Notes: generated by a model not told the origin, from the letters alone. A DNA stretch of 64,000 nt from Rhizobium sp. CSW-27 (GCF_018760785.1 NZ_JAHHZO010000019.1:1-64000); one strand, 5' to 3'. Counted from the stretch's first letter, positions 1 to 8,677 are shown. Made by a program: numbers and translations.

Positions 1-83
1 ACGTCGCCGAAGCACTCGTCAAAATCCGAACCTACTTTATGCCGAAGCGGGCAAAGCAGAGGTTCTGACCGAAAGCCAGAAAC

Positions 84-284
84 CTATCCGTCAATCACAA
101 AAGCCGTGGGCCATTCGTTGCGCTCACTAACGATCGGTGGTGGCCGGCGGTGAACGACAAGCCCTATGAGATAGGGTCGGATGCTTTCCAGAACTCGCTG
201 TGAGGCGATTGGCGCGATCCGCACCTCGCAGAAATCCGAGATTTTTCGTTGAAAGTGATGAGTTGAAAGATCGTGTTTTGTCAT
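84..284 (-). CDS. Possible small hypothetical protein
   Basis: An open frame of about 66 codons from an ATG at 284, with a weak GGAA-type ribosome binding site upstream. The product would be basic and soluble, with no signal peptide, membrane segment or motif that I recognise. A longer in-frame start at 341 has no good ribosome binding site. The first 83 bases and the gap to the next gene (285-439) show nothing else. It may be a chance frame or the end of a decayed gene. Confidence 0.2.
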   Translation of the reverse strand: MTKHDLSTHHFQRKISDFCEVRIAPIASQRVLESIRPYLIGLVVHRRPPPIVSERNEWPTAFVIDG

Positions 285-439
285 GCTCTTATTCCGTTCT
301 CTCGGCACCAGTGCCGAGCGCGGGCGGGTAGGAGCGGACATTTAACAAATGGTATTGCCGCAGCGGCGAGCACTTGGGGTCAGGCTTAAGTCCCCAGATT
401 TCAAATGAAGCATCATGAGCCTCATGCTAAAGGTTGCAG

Positions 440-1351
440 ATGGGATTCGGGGTTTTCATTCACCGGTCAGATTCGATTTACGACGACAGCCCGGCTGAAC
501 AATACCAGTTCCCGGGCCAGTATCTCGGTCGTGTCCAGGCGTGTGTAGGTGACTGGATCGTCTACTACGAGCCTCGGAAAGTCGCAGCGACCCGCGGCTA
601 TTTTGCTGTCGCCAAGGTTGAACGGGTAATTGCTGATCCGAAGGCGCCCGGCATGTATCTGGCGCTTATTGAACACGGCAGCTATCTCGACTTTATCAAT
701 CCCGTTCCGTTCAGCGGACCAGACGGTGTCATAGAACGAGGTGTGCTGAATGAAGAGGGCCGTATTTCAGGCAGAGCCCAGGCGGCGGTGCGTCCGATTT
801 CCGCAGCAGATTTCAACCGCATCGTATCTATTGGCATAGACGAGCATGAGCCTGAATTGCCTCGGCTGGATGAGCCAAGGGGGACGCATGCGGTCGATGG
901 ATTTGCAGATGAAGCTCAAGCGCCGCTCATATTCGAGCAGGAGCGCGACCGGGTTATGCAACTCTCGTCGCGGATCGTTCGAAATCGGCTATTTCGCCGG
1001 CTCGTTCTTCACGCCTATGACAAACGATGTGCCATCACGGGATTGAAGCTCATCAACGGTGGTGGCCGGGCGGAGGTCGATGCCGCCCATATTCGGCCGG
1101 TGGAAGCGAGCGGGCCCGATATTCTTTCCAACGGAATTGCGCTTTCGGGTACCGCACACTGGATGTTTGACCGCGGGCTGATTGGCCTTTCGGACGATCT
1201 TGATATCCTGATATCGCGTCACGCGAATGATCCTGACAGCATCCAAGGACTCCTCAACAAGACCGGGAAGGCGATCGTGCCTGGCCGGGTCTTCGAGCGG
1301 CCGCATCCCCAGTTCCTGAGATGGCACCGTGAGAACTGCTTCAAGCAGTGA
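440..1351 (+). CDS. HNH endonuclease (HNH_2 type) with EVE/PUA-like N-terminus
   Basis: The protein has about 303 residues. I start it at ATG 440, which has AAAGG six bases upstream, rather than at the in-frame TTG 434. The C-terminal half carries an HNH nuclease core: YDKRCAITG, then DAAHIRP, then a segment with NGIALSGTAHWMFDRGLI. This is the pattern of predicted restriction-type HNH_2 nucleases. The N-terminal half (GFGVFIHRSDSIYDD and a following beta-rich stretch) resembles EVE/PUA-like domains that can read modified bases. It stands alone, just upstream of hipBA on the same strand. A modification-dependent nuclease or defence role is inferred; a homing or repair nuclease is the alternative. 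Confidence 0.7.
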   Translation: MGFGVFIHRSDSIYDDSPAEQYQFPGQYLGRVQACVGDWIVYYEPRKVAATRGYFAVAKVERVIADPKAPGMYLALIEHGSYLDFINPVPFSGPDGVIERGVLNEEGRISGRAQAAVRPISAADFNRIVSIGIDEHEPELPRLDEPRGTHAVDGFADEAQAPLIFEQERDRVMQLSSRIVRNRLFRRLVLHAYDKRCAITGLKLINGGGRAEVDAAHIRPVEASGPDILSNGIALSGTAHWMFDRGLIGLSDDLDILISRHANDPDSIQGLLNKTGKAIVPGRVFERPHPQFLRWHRENCFKQ

Positions 1352-1380
1352 GCGCTGGGTTAAGTCTTGCGCTGTAGTTT

Positions 1381-1491
1381 CATCCCGATCGGGTCTATTT
1401 TGGTCGGTTGGCCCCAATAAACCTGAAATCATCCCGATCGGTTCGTTTGGCTTCCCTTCATGCCGCCTGGTGATATAGTCATCCCGATAGG
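1381..1491 (+). promoter_or_regulatory. Three evenly spaced hipBA operator repeats
   Basis: The 12-mer CATCCCGATCGG occurs at 1381-1392 and 1430-1441, and CATCCCGATAGG at 1480-1491. The core CCGATCGG is a perfect palindrome. The copies are 49 and 50 bases apart, about five helical turns, so they lie on one face of the DNA. The last copy ends eight bases before the hipB start codon. HipB dimers are known to bind several operators ahead of their own gene, so this is very probably the autoregulatory region. Confidence 0.75.
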
Positions 1492-1498
1492 GGTGATT

Positions 1499-1726
1499 AT
1501 GGAAAAGATCAAAGATACGAAAAGCCTCGGCATGCTGATCCGTCAGGAGCGCAAACAGCAAGGGTTAACCCAGGAGCAACTCGCCGGGGTGATCGGTGTG
1601 GGCGTACGTTTTCTGCGTGAACTCGAGGCTGGCAAAGAGAGCTGCCAAATTGGCCTTGCACTGCAAGTCTTGGCCGGCCTTGGTCTTATTGTTTCGGTCG
1701 GTCGTCGACAGGGTCCGCGACCATGA
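1499..1726 (+). CDS. hipB: HipB-like antitoxin, XRE-family DNA-binding protein
   Basis: A 75-residue protein whose ATG at 1499 follows AGGGG. It is almost entirely a helix-turn-helix domain of the Cro/CI (XRE) type: LGMLIRQERKQQGLTQEQLA, then VRFLRELEAGKESC. This size and fold match HipB antitoxins, which sequester HipA and repress the operon. Its stop overlaps the start of hipA (ATGA), implying translational coupling. The three palindromes directly upstream are its likely binding sites. A longer reading from 1460 has no ribosome binding site and would run through the third operator. Confidence 0.85.
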   Translation: MEKIKDTKSLGMLIRQERKQQGLTQEQLAGVIGVGVRFLRELEAGKESCQIGLALQVLAGLGLIVSVGRRQGPRP

Positions 1727-2985
1727 CCCGCGCATTGGAGGTCTATTTTCGCGACACCAAGGCGGGCGTACTCAGCCGACTTGACGACGGCTTGCTGACT
1801 TTTGCCTATGATAGCGCGTATCTCCTGGACCAGCGGCCGCGGGCGATCTCGTTCTCGATGCCCCTCCAAGAAAAGCCATTTGGTGATCAGGTGGTGCGTC
1901 CGTTTTTCTCGGGGCTTTTGCCGGACGAAGGCGCGCGGCAACGCTTGGCTGGCGCGCTCGGCCTTTCGTCAGGTAACGCCTTCGGGCTACTCGAAATTAT
2001 CGGGGGCGAATGCGCAGGTGCCTTGTCACTTTATCCCACAGGCACGGCGCCCGAATCTCCCGGCCAGTCCCAAGCCGAAATTCTCACTTCGGAACGTCTG
2101 GGCGAAGTTCTCAGCAGGCTACGGACCCGGCCTCTGCTTGGTGGAGACGAGGGCATTCGCCTATCGCTCGCAGGCGCACAGGATAAACTGGCGGTCATTG
2201 TCGATGGAGATTCCATTGCGCTGGCGAAAGACGGCAGACCAACGACCCATATCTTGAAACCAGTCATCCAGGCGTTGGAAGGCACGGTGGAGAACGAGTA
2301 TTTTTGTATGCGGCTGGCTGCCCGTCTCAAGCTGCCGGTACCCCGTGTCGAGATACGCCCAGCCGGGGCTACTGCCTTTCTTCTGGTTGAGCGTTATGAT
2401 CGGACGAAAGCTGCAGACGGCACCATTGAGCGCCTGCACCAGGAAGACTTTTGTCAGGCCCTTAGCGTCCCGCCGGAGCTGAAGTATGAGGCCGAGGGCG
2501 GACCGGGGACAGAGCATGCTCTCGGGCTGATCGACCAGGCCTGCGCTAGACCTGTCGCGGATCGGTTGCAATTCATCCGCATGCTGATTTTCCATTATCT
2601 TGTCGGCAACGCCGACGCCCACGGCAAGAACTACGCCCTGCTTTACCGCTCCGATACACCGGATCTGGCACCGATCTACGATGTCGTTTGCACGGCCGTT
2701 TATCCCCGCTTGTCAAAGAGGCTCGCCATGAAGATTGGCGGCCGCGATGTGCCCGACACCATCCAGCTGAAGCATTGGAAGGCATTGGTGCCCGACACTA
2801 AATCTTCCCAGCAAATCCTTGTGCGCGATCTTGCCCAGATGGCGGAAAGGATTTTAAGCGAGGCCGATGCCCTTGTTGCAGAGCTGGCCGACGAGGGGAT
2901 CAGGCACCCCATCCTGAGTGCAATTCGTAAGGTCATCTCAAGTCGGGCTGGTTTGCTACAGAGGGCCGCGGAGCAGGTGTCTTAA
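1723..2985 (+). CDS. hipA: HipA-like serine/threonine kinase toxin
   Basis: A 420-residue protein, close to the length of E. coli HipA. The HipA N-terminal subdomain contains FGLLEIIGGECAGAL. The kinase-like fold follows: LSLAGAQDKLAV near residue 147, HILKP, LVERYDR, and the catalytic/metal segment HYLVGNADAHGKNYALL near residues 291-304, whose GNxDxHxKN pattern is the family hallmark. APIYDVVCT follows. HipA toxins phosphorylate an aminoacyl-tRNA synthetase (GltX in E. coli) and cause growth arrest; the target here is unknown. It is translationally coupled to hipB. All key residues I can identify are present, so it looks active. Confidence 0.88.
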   Translation: MTRALEVYFRDTKAGVLSRLDDGLLTFAYDSAYLLDQRPRAISFSMPLQEKPFGDQVVRPFFSGLLPDEGARQRLAGALGLSSGNAFGLLEIIGGECAGALSLYPTGTAPESPGQSQAEILTSERLGEVLSRLRTRPLLGGDEGIRLSLAGAQDKLAVIVDGDSIALAKDGRPTTHILKPVIQALEGTVENEYFCMRLAARLKLPVPRVEIRPAGATAFLLVERYDRTKAADGTIERLHQEDFCQALSVPPELKYEAEGGPGTEHALGLIDQACARPVADRLQFIRMLIFHYLVGNADAHGKNYALLYRSDTPDLAPIYDVVCTAVYPRLSKRLAMKIGGRDVPDTIQLKHWKALVPDTKSSQQILVRDLAQMAERILSEADALVAELADEGIRHPILSAIRKVISSRAGLLQRAAEQVS

Positions 2986-3118
2986 GCAGCTGAATGGTTT
3001 CGGATATCTAGCGCTTTATCCTTCGACCAACGGGCCGGCGGTTCGTATCCCTCTCAAGAGCAAAGGGCGACTTGGAACAAGTCGGTCAGGATCGGGAATG
3101 CAATAGACGAAGTTTTGT

Positions 3119-4033
3119 CTAGACCTTGCCGAACAACAGCGAGCGGTGCAGTCCGGCGCCGGCAAGGTTTCCATCGCCAACCGCGAGAGCAACGGATGCC
3201 ATCGGCCTTGCGGCATCACCACAGGCGAAGACGCCCGGCATGCTGGTTTCCTTCATCGGGTCCGTCCTAATCGGCGATCCGATGGGTCCTTCTTCGAATT
3301 CCAGTCCAAGCTCCAAAGGTATGGGATTGCTCATCTGGAAGAGTGCCAGCGCAAACAGGCCAGCAAAGGACAAGGTGCGTCCATCGGCAAGCCTGATGTC
3401 GGCATGGGCGGTGATGGCTTCGACGGGGCTGCGCTCGATGATGACGCCCCGCATGGCAAGGCTTTGAAGCTGTTCGGCAGTCGGTTCGAAGGCGTTGTTG
3501 AGCAGCAGCGTCGTCGTTCCCCAGTCGGGCAGCATCAGGGCGTGATGCATCGAGAGTTCCGATCCGGCGATGACACCGATTTGGCCCTGGTTCAATTCGT
3601 AACCATGGCAATAGGGGCAGTGGAAGACAGACTTGCCCCAGCGTTCCGCAAGGCCTGGAATGGCCGGCAGAATATCCTTCACGCCGGTCGCCAGGAGCAG
3701 CCGGCGGGAGATGTGCCGCTGGCCATTGGCAAAGACTTCGAAACCCGCGCCTGATGTGTCGTTCATTTCGATTCGCGCTGCACGCTCCGCCCGACCGGAC
3801 AGCCATCCGACCGTCTCGTATTGCATTCCCTGGGCCCGCGCATCCGCCGCGATGCGGGCGGGATCCACCCCATCCTGCGTCAGGAAACCGTGGGAATGGC
3901 TGGCAAAACGATTGCGACGCTGGCCCTCATCAATGATCAGGACCGAGCGGCGGGCCCGGGCGAGCTGGAGGGCGGCGGATAGGCCGGCATAGCTGCCGCC
4001 GATGATGATGACGTCGTAAATGGGATCGGCCAT
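3119..4033 (-). CDS. Thioredoxin-reductase-like NAD(P)/FAD oxidoreductase
   Basis: A 304-residue flavoprotein. I start it at ATG 4033, which has GAGGAG six bases upstream, not at the longer frame from 4063. It has an N-terminal FAD site VIIIGGSYAGLSAALQLA, a redox pair CPYC at residues 139-142, and a C-terminal FAD motif GVFACGDAARP. These mark the low-molecular-weight TrxB family. It is somewhat shorter than housekeeping TrxB and stands apart from any thioredoxin. It is divergent from an Rrf2-family regulator, an arrangement common for redox-responsive flavoproteins. The substrate is unknown. Confidence 0.82.
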   Translation of the reverse strand: MADPIYDVIIIGGSYAGLSAALQLARARRSVLIIDEGQRRNRFASHSHGFLTQDGVDPARIAADARAQGMQYETVGWLSGRAERAARIEMNDTSGAGFEVFANGQRHISRRLLLATGVKDILPAIPGLAERWGKSVFHCPYCHGYELNQGQIGVIAGSELSMHHALMLPDWGTTTLLLNNAFEPTAEQLQSLAMRGVIIERSPVEAITAHADIRLADGRTLSFAGLFALALFQMSNPIPLELGLEFEEGPIGSPIRTDPMKETSMPGVFACGDAARPMASVALAVGDGNLAGAGLHRSLLFGKV

Positions 4034-4090
4034 GATATGCTCCTCTAAATCTCGACACAACATAAGTTGCGAGATGAAAAGGAGTCAATG

Positions 4091-4117
4091 CTCATGACAC
4101 CTCAAATGTGACATGAG
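4091..4117. promoter_or_regulatory. Inverted repeat in the divergent TrxB-like/Rrf2 promoter
   Basis: CTCATG at 4091-4096 is mirrored by CATGAG at 4112-4117, in the 153-base gap between the divergent flavoprotein and Rrf2 genes. A dyad of this span would suit a dimeric regulator such as the Rrf2 protein next door. The arms are short, so this is tentative. Confidence 0.35.
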
Positions 4118-4186
4118 GCGGCTTGCATGGTATCACGCAAATAATGAACCTATGGCTTGGCCTTGACGCTGAACGGAGATGATCGA

Positions 4187-4630
4187 ATGCGGCACGACAG
4201 CCGGCTATCCAGAATGCTGCATGTGATGATCCATATGGGTCATCATGACGGACCCATGACGTCGGACATGATCGCTGCCATGCTGAATGCAAACCCGGTC
4301 GTCATGCGCCGCACCATGGCAGGCTTGCGTGAACAGGGGTTTGTCCGCTCCGAAAAGGGCCATGGCGGCGGCTGGACGCTGGCAAAACCACTGGATGATC
4401 TGACATTACTCGATATCTACCGCGCTGTGGGGGAACCGTCCGTCTTTGCCGTCGGCCCGGCCTATGACATGCCAGGTTGCCTGATTGAGCAGGCGGTGAA
4501 TGCCACGTTGAAAGATGTATTCGCAGAAGCCGAGCAACTGCTGCTCACCCGGTTTGCCGGGGTGACGCTGGCTGATATTGCCAAAGACTTTCCGGCGGTA
4601 ATCCAAGAGTACGGCCAGCGCTGCGAATGA
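4187..4630 (+). CDS. Rrf2-family transcriptional regulator
   Basis: A 147-residue winged-helix protein. ATG 4187 is preferred over 4157 because GGAG precedes it. The N-terminal half fits Rrf2: SRMLHVMIHM, then a helix-turn-helix (SDMIAAMLNANPVVMRRTMAGL) and a wing GFVRSEKGHGGGWTLAKP. The three-cysteine cluster of Fe-S Rrf2 proteins (IscR, NsrR, RirA) is absent; only two well-separated cysteines remain, in MPGC and at the C-terminus. Thiol sensing like CymR/YwnA-type members is therefore more likely. It probably controls itself and the divergent flavoprotein. Confidence 0.85.
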   Translation: MRHDSRLSRMLHVMIHMGHHDGPMTSDMIAAMLNANPVVMRRTMAGLREQGFVRSEKGHGGGWTLAKPLDDLTLLDIYRAVGEPSVFAVGPAYDMPGCLIEQAVNATLKDVFAEAEQLLLTRFAGVTLADIAKDFPAVIQEYGQRCE

Positions 4631-4685
4631 AGATCAAGCGTATCCGCCAAGTCGACCAGAGCGATCTTCCACGCAGTCGCAGGTC

Positions 4686-5441
4686 TCATCGGTCGCAGGC
4701 TCGATTGAAAAGAAAGACAGTGCCGGCGAGCGCCAGCGTTGGCCATAAAACCAGCATCGGATCGTCAAAAACGAACATGCGGTATTCAAAGAGCATCCCG
4801 CCCCAATCGGGTAGCGAAGGATCAGCGCCAAGACCGATGAAGGCGAGTGAGGCGTATGCAATAGCTGCGGAGCCAGACTGGTTGCCGACATAGGTCAGTA
4901 TCGATGGCAGCGTGTTTGGCAACAGATGACGAAACAGCTTGCCGCTGGAGCGCACGCCGAGCGCCTCGGCCCCCAGCATGAAGGGTTGTGACAAGACACG
5001 ACGCGTCAAGGCATGGGTGAACACCGTCAGCGGTCCGATGGCCGCAAGGCCCAAGGCCACGCCGGCGCTCAAGGGGGACAGTCCGAAAACAGCCGCGGCC
5101 GTCAAGGCCACGATCAAAGTCGGCACCATGATGAACATCTGGCTGGCCTTTAAGATTGCGACCTCTCGCCAGCCGCCGAGAAGGGCGGCGAGGGTTCCAA
5201 GCAGAGAGCCACCCACCAGCCCGATCACCCCGACAGCGAGGATAACGATCCCCGTTCGAAATCCGCCAGCCAGCAGCCGGGACAGGAGGTCGCGGCCCAG
5301 ATGATCGGTTCCGAGGGGGTGCGTGAAGGTTGGCCCTATGTGGCGACTGACGATATCGACCGCGTCCGGATTATGCGGTTGCCAGAGGCCACCGGCGAAC
5401 AGAAGGGCAAGCAGGAGGAGAGGAAGTGGCATGCGCTTCAT
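4686..5441 (-). CDS. Opp/Nik-type ABC transporter permease (DppC/NikC-like)
   Basis: A 251-residue inner-membrane protein. I start it at ATG 5441, which overlaps the stop of the upstream permease (ATGA); the open frame extends further upstream but that part is a shadow. It has the DppC-type opening HPLGTDHLGRDLLSRLLAGGF and about six membrane segments. The ATPase-contact EAA-like loop reads GAEALGVRSSGKLFRHLLPN. The C-terminus stops at FNRACDR, about ten residues short of the usual end, which typically continues with LGD-LRD-LDPR; the last helix may be clipped. It is the last gene of the riboswitch operon. No DppD/DppF-type ATPase follows. Confidence 0.83.
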   Translation of the reverse strand: MKRMPLPLLLLALLFAGGLWQPHNPDAVDIVSRHIGPTFTHPLGTDHLGRDLLSRLLAGGFRTGIVILAVGVIGLVGGSLLGTLAALLGGWREVAILKASQMFIMVPTLIVALTAAAVFGLSPLSAGVALGLAAIGPLTVFTHALTRRVLSQPFMLGAEALGVRSSGKLFRHLLPNTLPSILTYVGNQSGSAAIAYASLAFIGLGADPSLPDWGGMLFEYRMFVFDDPMLVLWPTLALAGTVFLFNRACDR

Positions 5442-6355
5442 GTCAGGCGCGGCTCCAGCCGCAACATTATCAGCCGTGCCAGGAGATCGACGCTCACCAT
5501 CCAAAATGCGACGACCATGACATAAGACTGCAACACCATCTGGTCCCGCATCGAGATGCTCTGAACCAGGAACTGGCTGATCCCAGGAAGGCCAAACAGG
5601 ATTTCCATGGCGGCGGCGCTGCCGATCACCCAACCGGCTTCGGAATGCACGGCGGCAAGGACCGCATAAAATGCGCTCGGATGGGCATGACGCCACAGTG
5701 CCTGTGTTTCGGACAAACCTTTGGCACGCGCAGTGGCGAACCAGGGTTGCGTTGCGGCCTCCTGCAGGCTTTGGCGGTAAACGCGGGTCAGAACTGCAGT
5801 GGAATGCAGGGCCACGAGCGTGATGGCCAGCACCAGCGACGCACCGTCATTGGCGAACGGTCGGATCCACCGCAGTTGCACGCCGAAAACCCAGATCAGC
5901 ACCAGCCCGGTAGCGAAGACGGGTGTTGATTGGGTGAACACCGACAGCAACCGGCTGAACCGATCCGCTAAGCCTCCAGGCTTGACGGCTGCCGCAAATC
6001 CGAGCGGCAGCGCAAGCATCAGGGCAAGGCAGAGCCCGGCAATGCCGATGCTGAGCGACAGGGGCAAACGGTGGAGGAACTCGGTGAGCACGGGTTCCCC
6101 CGTGCGGAAGGATCGTCCCCAGTCGCCGTGCAAAAAGTCCCAGCCCCATCGGAGATAGCGGGATATCAGAGGTCGGTCGAGACCCCAATCCTGGCGCAGG
6201 GCGGCCACCGTCTCGTCGGTTGCGGGCAGGTTCCAGGTGCGAATGGCAATCTCGACTGGGTCGGCCGGCATCAGCGTGATGATTGTAAAGGCTGCGAAAG
6301 ACACGACCAGCAGGCCGAGCGCTGTCTGCAATCCCCATGATGCCAGCCTTTTCAT
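5438..6355 (-). CDS. Opp/Nik-type ABC transporter permease (DppB/NikB-like)
   Basis: A 305-residue inner-membrane permease of normal length for the DppB family. The N-terminus is SWGLQTALGLLVVSFAAFTIITLMP-like, followed by DPVEIAIRTWNLPATDETVAALRQDWGLDRPL (given here as a range, residues 30-60), the usual DppB periplasmic segment. The EAA loop is ARAKGLSETQALWRHAHP. It sits three bases after the binding protein and overlaps the next permease by four bases, so the three genes are co-translated. Family members carry peptides, nickel or metal chelates; the upstream riboswitch points to cobalt or a cobalt complex. Confidence 0.86.
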   Translation of the reverse strand: MKRLASWGLQTALGLLVVSFAAFTIITLMPADPVEIAIRTWNLPATDETVAALRQDWGLDRPLISRYLRWGWDFLHGDWGRSFRTGEPVLTEFLHRLPLSLSIGIAGLCLALMLALPLGFAAAVKPGGLADRFSRLLSVFTQSTPVFATGLVLIWVFGVQLRWIRPFANDGASLVLAITLVALHSTAVLTRVYRQSLQEAATQPWFATARAKGLSETQALWRHAHPSAFYAVLAAVHSEAGWVIGSAAAMEILFGLPGISQFLVQSISMRDQMVLQSYVMVVAFWMVSVDLLARLIMLRLEPRLT

Positions 6356-6358
6356 GGG

Positions 6359-7861
6359 TTACTTGCTCTCGCCGATGTCGGCGCGCAGGACGTGATAGTC
6401 CGATCCCCAGGGCTCGTAACCCTGCAGTCTCTCGGAGACGCCGACATACCAGACCGGCGACACGAGAAACGACACGGGCACATCGTCAAACAGCTTCGCT
6501 TGGGCGTCCAGTGCGATCTGGATGCGTTCTGCGGGGTCACCGGTGGTTGCGAAGCGGTCGATGATGGCGTCGAAATCCGGTGATGCATATTTGGTATAGT
6601 TGAGCGAGGCGCCGCTTCGCAGCATCGAGTTCAGGAAGAAGGCCGGATCGCCGCTGGGGGCGGTGTGCTGGGCCCATAGCGCGATGTCGAAATTGCCGCT
6701 GGCCGCCGCCTCTGAGATATTGTCCACGATCTGGGTGTCGAGCCCGATGCCGATCCGGGCCAGCTGTGCCTTGACCACCGGCAGCATGGTGACCAAATCC
6801 GGCCGTTGCGGATAGGTGATCGCGAGAAGCTTCAAAGCCTTGCCGTCCTTGGCACGAATGCCGTCGGCGCCCTTTGTCCAGCCCGCAGCATCCAGGATCG
6901 CGGCAGCTTTGGCAGGATCTGTCGGCCGGGCTTGGCTGCCGGCAAACGGGAAATATGGGGCATAGGCGCCGGTCGCGGGTGTTCCGCCATTGATGGCGGC
7001 TGCCAGTTCCTTGCGGTCGACTGCGAGGTCTATGGCCTGGCGGACGGATTTGTCCTGAACCACCGGCCTTGTCGTGTTCAAAAAGGCAAAATACTGGTAC
7101 CCGACCGCGAAGGATTTGACCGTCAGCGCCGGATCGCCCTTCAGCCGCGTGGCAATTTCGGAGGGGAGTCCGAAAGCGAGATCCAGTTCACCCGATTGAA
7201 ACGCCAGCGCCATGGCTTGTGCATCGCCAAACCGCTTCAGGGTGACGGATGCGCGTTTCGACGCTCCTTCGAAATGCGTGTTCGGCTTCAATTGGAGTGC
7301 GGCATCCGCCTTGAAATCCGCGATTTCATAGGGACCGGTAAAGATTGCCTGGCCGCCCTCAGCTGACGGTTTGTAGGCAATCAGAGGCCATTCCGCGAAC
7401 AGGGCCTCGATGAGAGGAACCGGCCTTTCCGTCGACACCTTGAGGGTGAGGTCGTCAGCGGCTGCGAAGGACAGTTTCCCACCGGTTGCCAAGGCCGCCT
7501 TGTTGTTGGCAAAGGTGCGCTCGAAGCCGGCGGCCAAGGCGGCGGCGGTAACGGGTGAGCCATCGGAAAAGCGGCGCCCCGCCTTCAAGGTGATCGTCCA
7601 GGTGAGCTCGCCCGTCCGTTCGGCCTTTTCGGCGAGTTCCGGCACAAGCTTGCCTTGCCTGTCGACGGTGAACAAGTTTTCGCCAACCCCGTGGCTGGTG
7701 AGCGCCCAGCCATTTGACCCCTTGGCCGGGTCGACGCCGCTGGTGATGAAGGTTGCGCCGACGCGCAAAGGCTCAGTCGCTGCTACGGGCCATGCGACGG
7801 CCACAAGGGCTGAGGTGGCGATCAGCGCACCGCTGAGCCGCGGGCGGAACGGAATGGACAT
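6359..7861 (-). CDS. Opp/Nik-type extracellular solute-binding protein (SBP_bac_5)
   Basis: About 500 residues. I start it at ATG 7861, which has GAGAGG upstream. There is a cleavable signal peptide ending near VAWPVAATEPLRVG. The body is typical of the family-5 binding proteins: GENLFTVDRQGKLVPELAEK, LTWTITLKAGRRFSDGSPVTA, and the hinge QYFAFLNTTRPVVQDKSVRQAIDLAVDR. This family includes OppA, DppA and NikA. It lies between the CbiX-like fusion (22-base gap) and the permeases. The ligand cannot be read from the sequence; cobalt or a cobalt/nickel chelate is inferred from the B12 riboswitch. Confidence 0.86.
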   Translation of the reverse strand: MSIPFRPRLSGALIATSALVAVAWPVAATEPLRVGATFITSGVDPAKGSNGWALTSHGVGENLFTVDRQGKLVPELAEKAERTGELTWTITLKAGRRFSDGSPVTAAALAAGFERTFANNKAALATGGKLSFAAADDLTLKVSTERPVPLIEALFAEWPLIAYKPSAEGGQAIFTGPYEIADFKADAALQLKPNTHFEGASKRASVTLKRFGDAQAMALAFQSGELDLAFGLPSEIATRLKGDPALTVKSFAVGYQYFAFLNTTRPVVQDKSVRQAIDLAVDRKELAAAINGGTPATGAYAPYFPFAGSQARPTDPAKAAAILDAAGWTKGADGIRAKDGKALKLLAITYPQRPDLVTMLPVVKAQLARIGIGLDTQIVDNISEAAASGNFDIALWAQHTAPSGDPAFFLNSMLRSGASLNYTKYASPDFDAIIDRFATTGDPAERIQIALDAQAKLFDDVPVSFLVSPVWYVGVSERLQGYEPWGSDYHVLRADIGESK

Positions 7862-7882
7862 AATGACCTCTCGTCTCATTGA

Positions 7883-8677
7883 TTAAGGGTTCGGGAAGCT
7901 TGGTATCTGCGGCGGCCGCAGCCGCTGCTTGCGCCCGGTCGGGTGATAGGCGAAATCCTCCACAACCGTTCCGCCCAGCAGGTGCTCGGTGATGATGCGG
8001 TCGATTGCCGCCTCGGTGACGCCGCCGTAATAGGTGCCTTCGGGAAAAACCTGGACGACAGGCGCGAGATTGCAGGGACCGAGACAGGTGGATTTTGCCG
8101 TCATGGTGCCGTCGCCCGTCGTCCTCAGCTTCAGGCGCTGTTGCTCGTTGCGCAGGTGGCACCAGATTGCGTCGGCACCTGCGCCATTGCAGGGGCCGCC
8201 CTGGCAGACCAGAGCCCGGCGTTTCTGGTCCGGCACAAGCGAACCTTCGGCGAGGAGTTTCTGATCAACGGCTGGGTCGATGGGTTTGGCTGAAGCGACC
8301 AGATCGGCGAGCAGCGCTGCCATGACGGAACTGGCTGCAATCTGCGTTGTAATCGCCATGTCCGGCCACGGTCGGTCGTCCTCGCTTCGCCACCGCCGGA
8401 TCACCTTTTCGAGCCAGATCTGAAAGCTTGGCTCCATTGGCAGGACAAGCGGGACGATGCTGACATGGCTGCAGCCCTCGCCGACCAGCGCCAGAAGGGC
8501 GTCCCTCAGAGACGGAGTGCCTTGTTCGGTGAAGGCGTATCGAACGACCGCATCAGGCCGGCGTTCGGCCATGACACCCACAAGCCGCGCCATGTCGGCG
8601 TGAGGCGCCGCGGCAAAAGCGGATTTCGCGATGAGAAGAACGGCGCGCCGTTCGTCTGTTTCTATCTGTTTCGTCAC
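7883..8677 (-). CDS. CbiX-like chelatase domain fused to a [2Fe-2S] ferredoxin domain
   Basis: About 264 residues from a GTG at 8677; the frame is open further upstream but that part is the riboswitch. Residues 1-125 have the alpha/beta layout of a CbiX-type chelatase (AVLLIAKSAFAAAPHADM, HVSIVPLVLPMEPSFQIWLEKV). However, the histidine of the usual GHGS motif is replaced (LLIAKS), and the second metal-ligand histidine region has none. The C-terminal 100 residues form a thioredoxin-like [2Fe-2S] domain: VCQGGPCNGAGA, then CHLR, STCLGPCNLAPVVQVFPEGTYYGGV. It is the first gene after the cobalamin riboswitch. It may be a metal carrier or sensor rather than a chelatase. Confidence 0.8.
   Translation of the reverse strand: MTKQIETDERRAVLLIAKSAFAAAPHADMARLVGVMAERRPDAVVRYAFTEQGTPSLRDALLALVGEGCSHVSIVPLVLPMEPSFQIWLEKVIRRWRSEDDRPWPDMAITTQIAASSVMAALLADLVASAKPIDPAVDQKLLAEGSLVPDQKRRALVCQGGPCNGAGADAIWCHLRNEQQRLKLRTTGDGTMTAKSTCLGPCNLAPVVQVFPEGTYYGGVTEAAIDRIITEHLLGGTVVEDFAYHPTGRKQRLRPPQIPSFPNP

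Noticed and set aside
3040..3061. A possible tRNA-Ser end (GGTTCGTATCCCTC) after hipA
   Set aside because: No D-arm, anticodon arm or acceptor partner can be found upstream. At most it is a tRNA-derived scrap.
4634..4891. Frameshifted continuation of the DppC-like permease
   Set aside because: None of the alternative frames after FNRACDR restores the usual LGD-LRD-LDPR tail, so the short C-terminus is taken as real.
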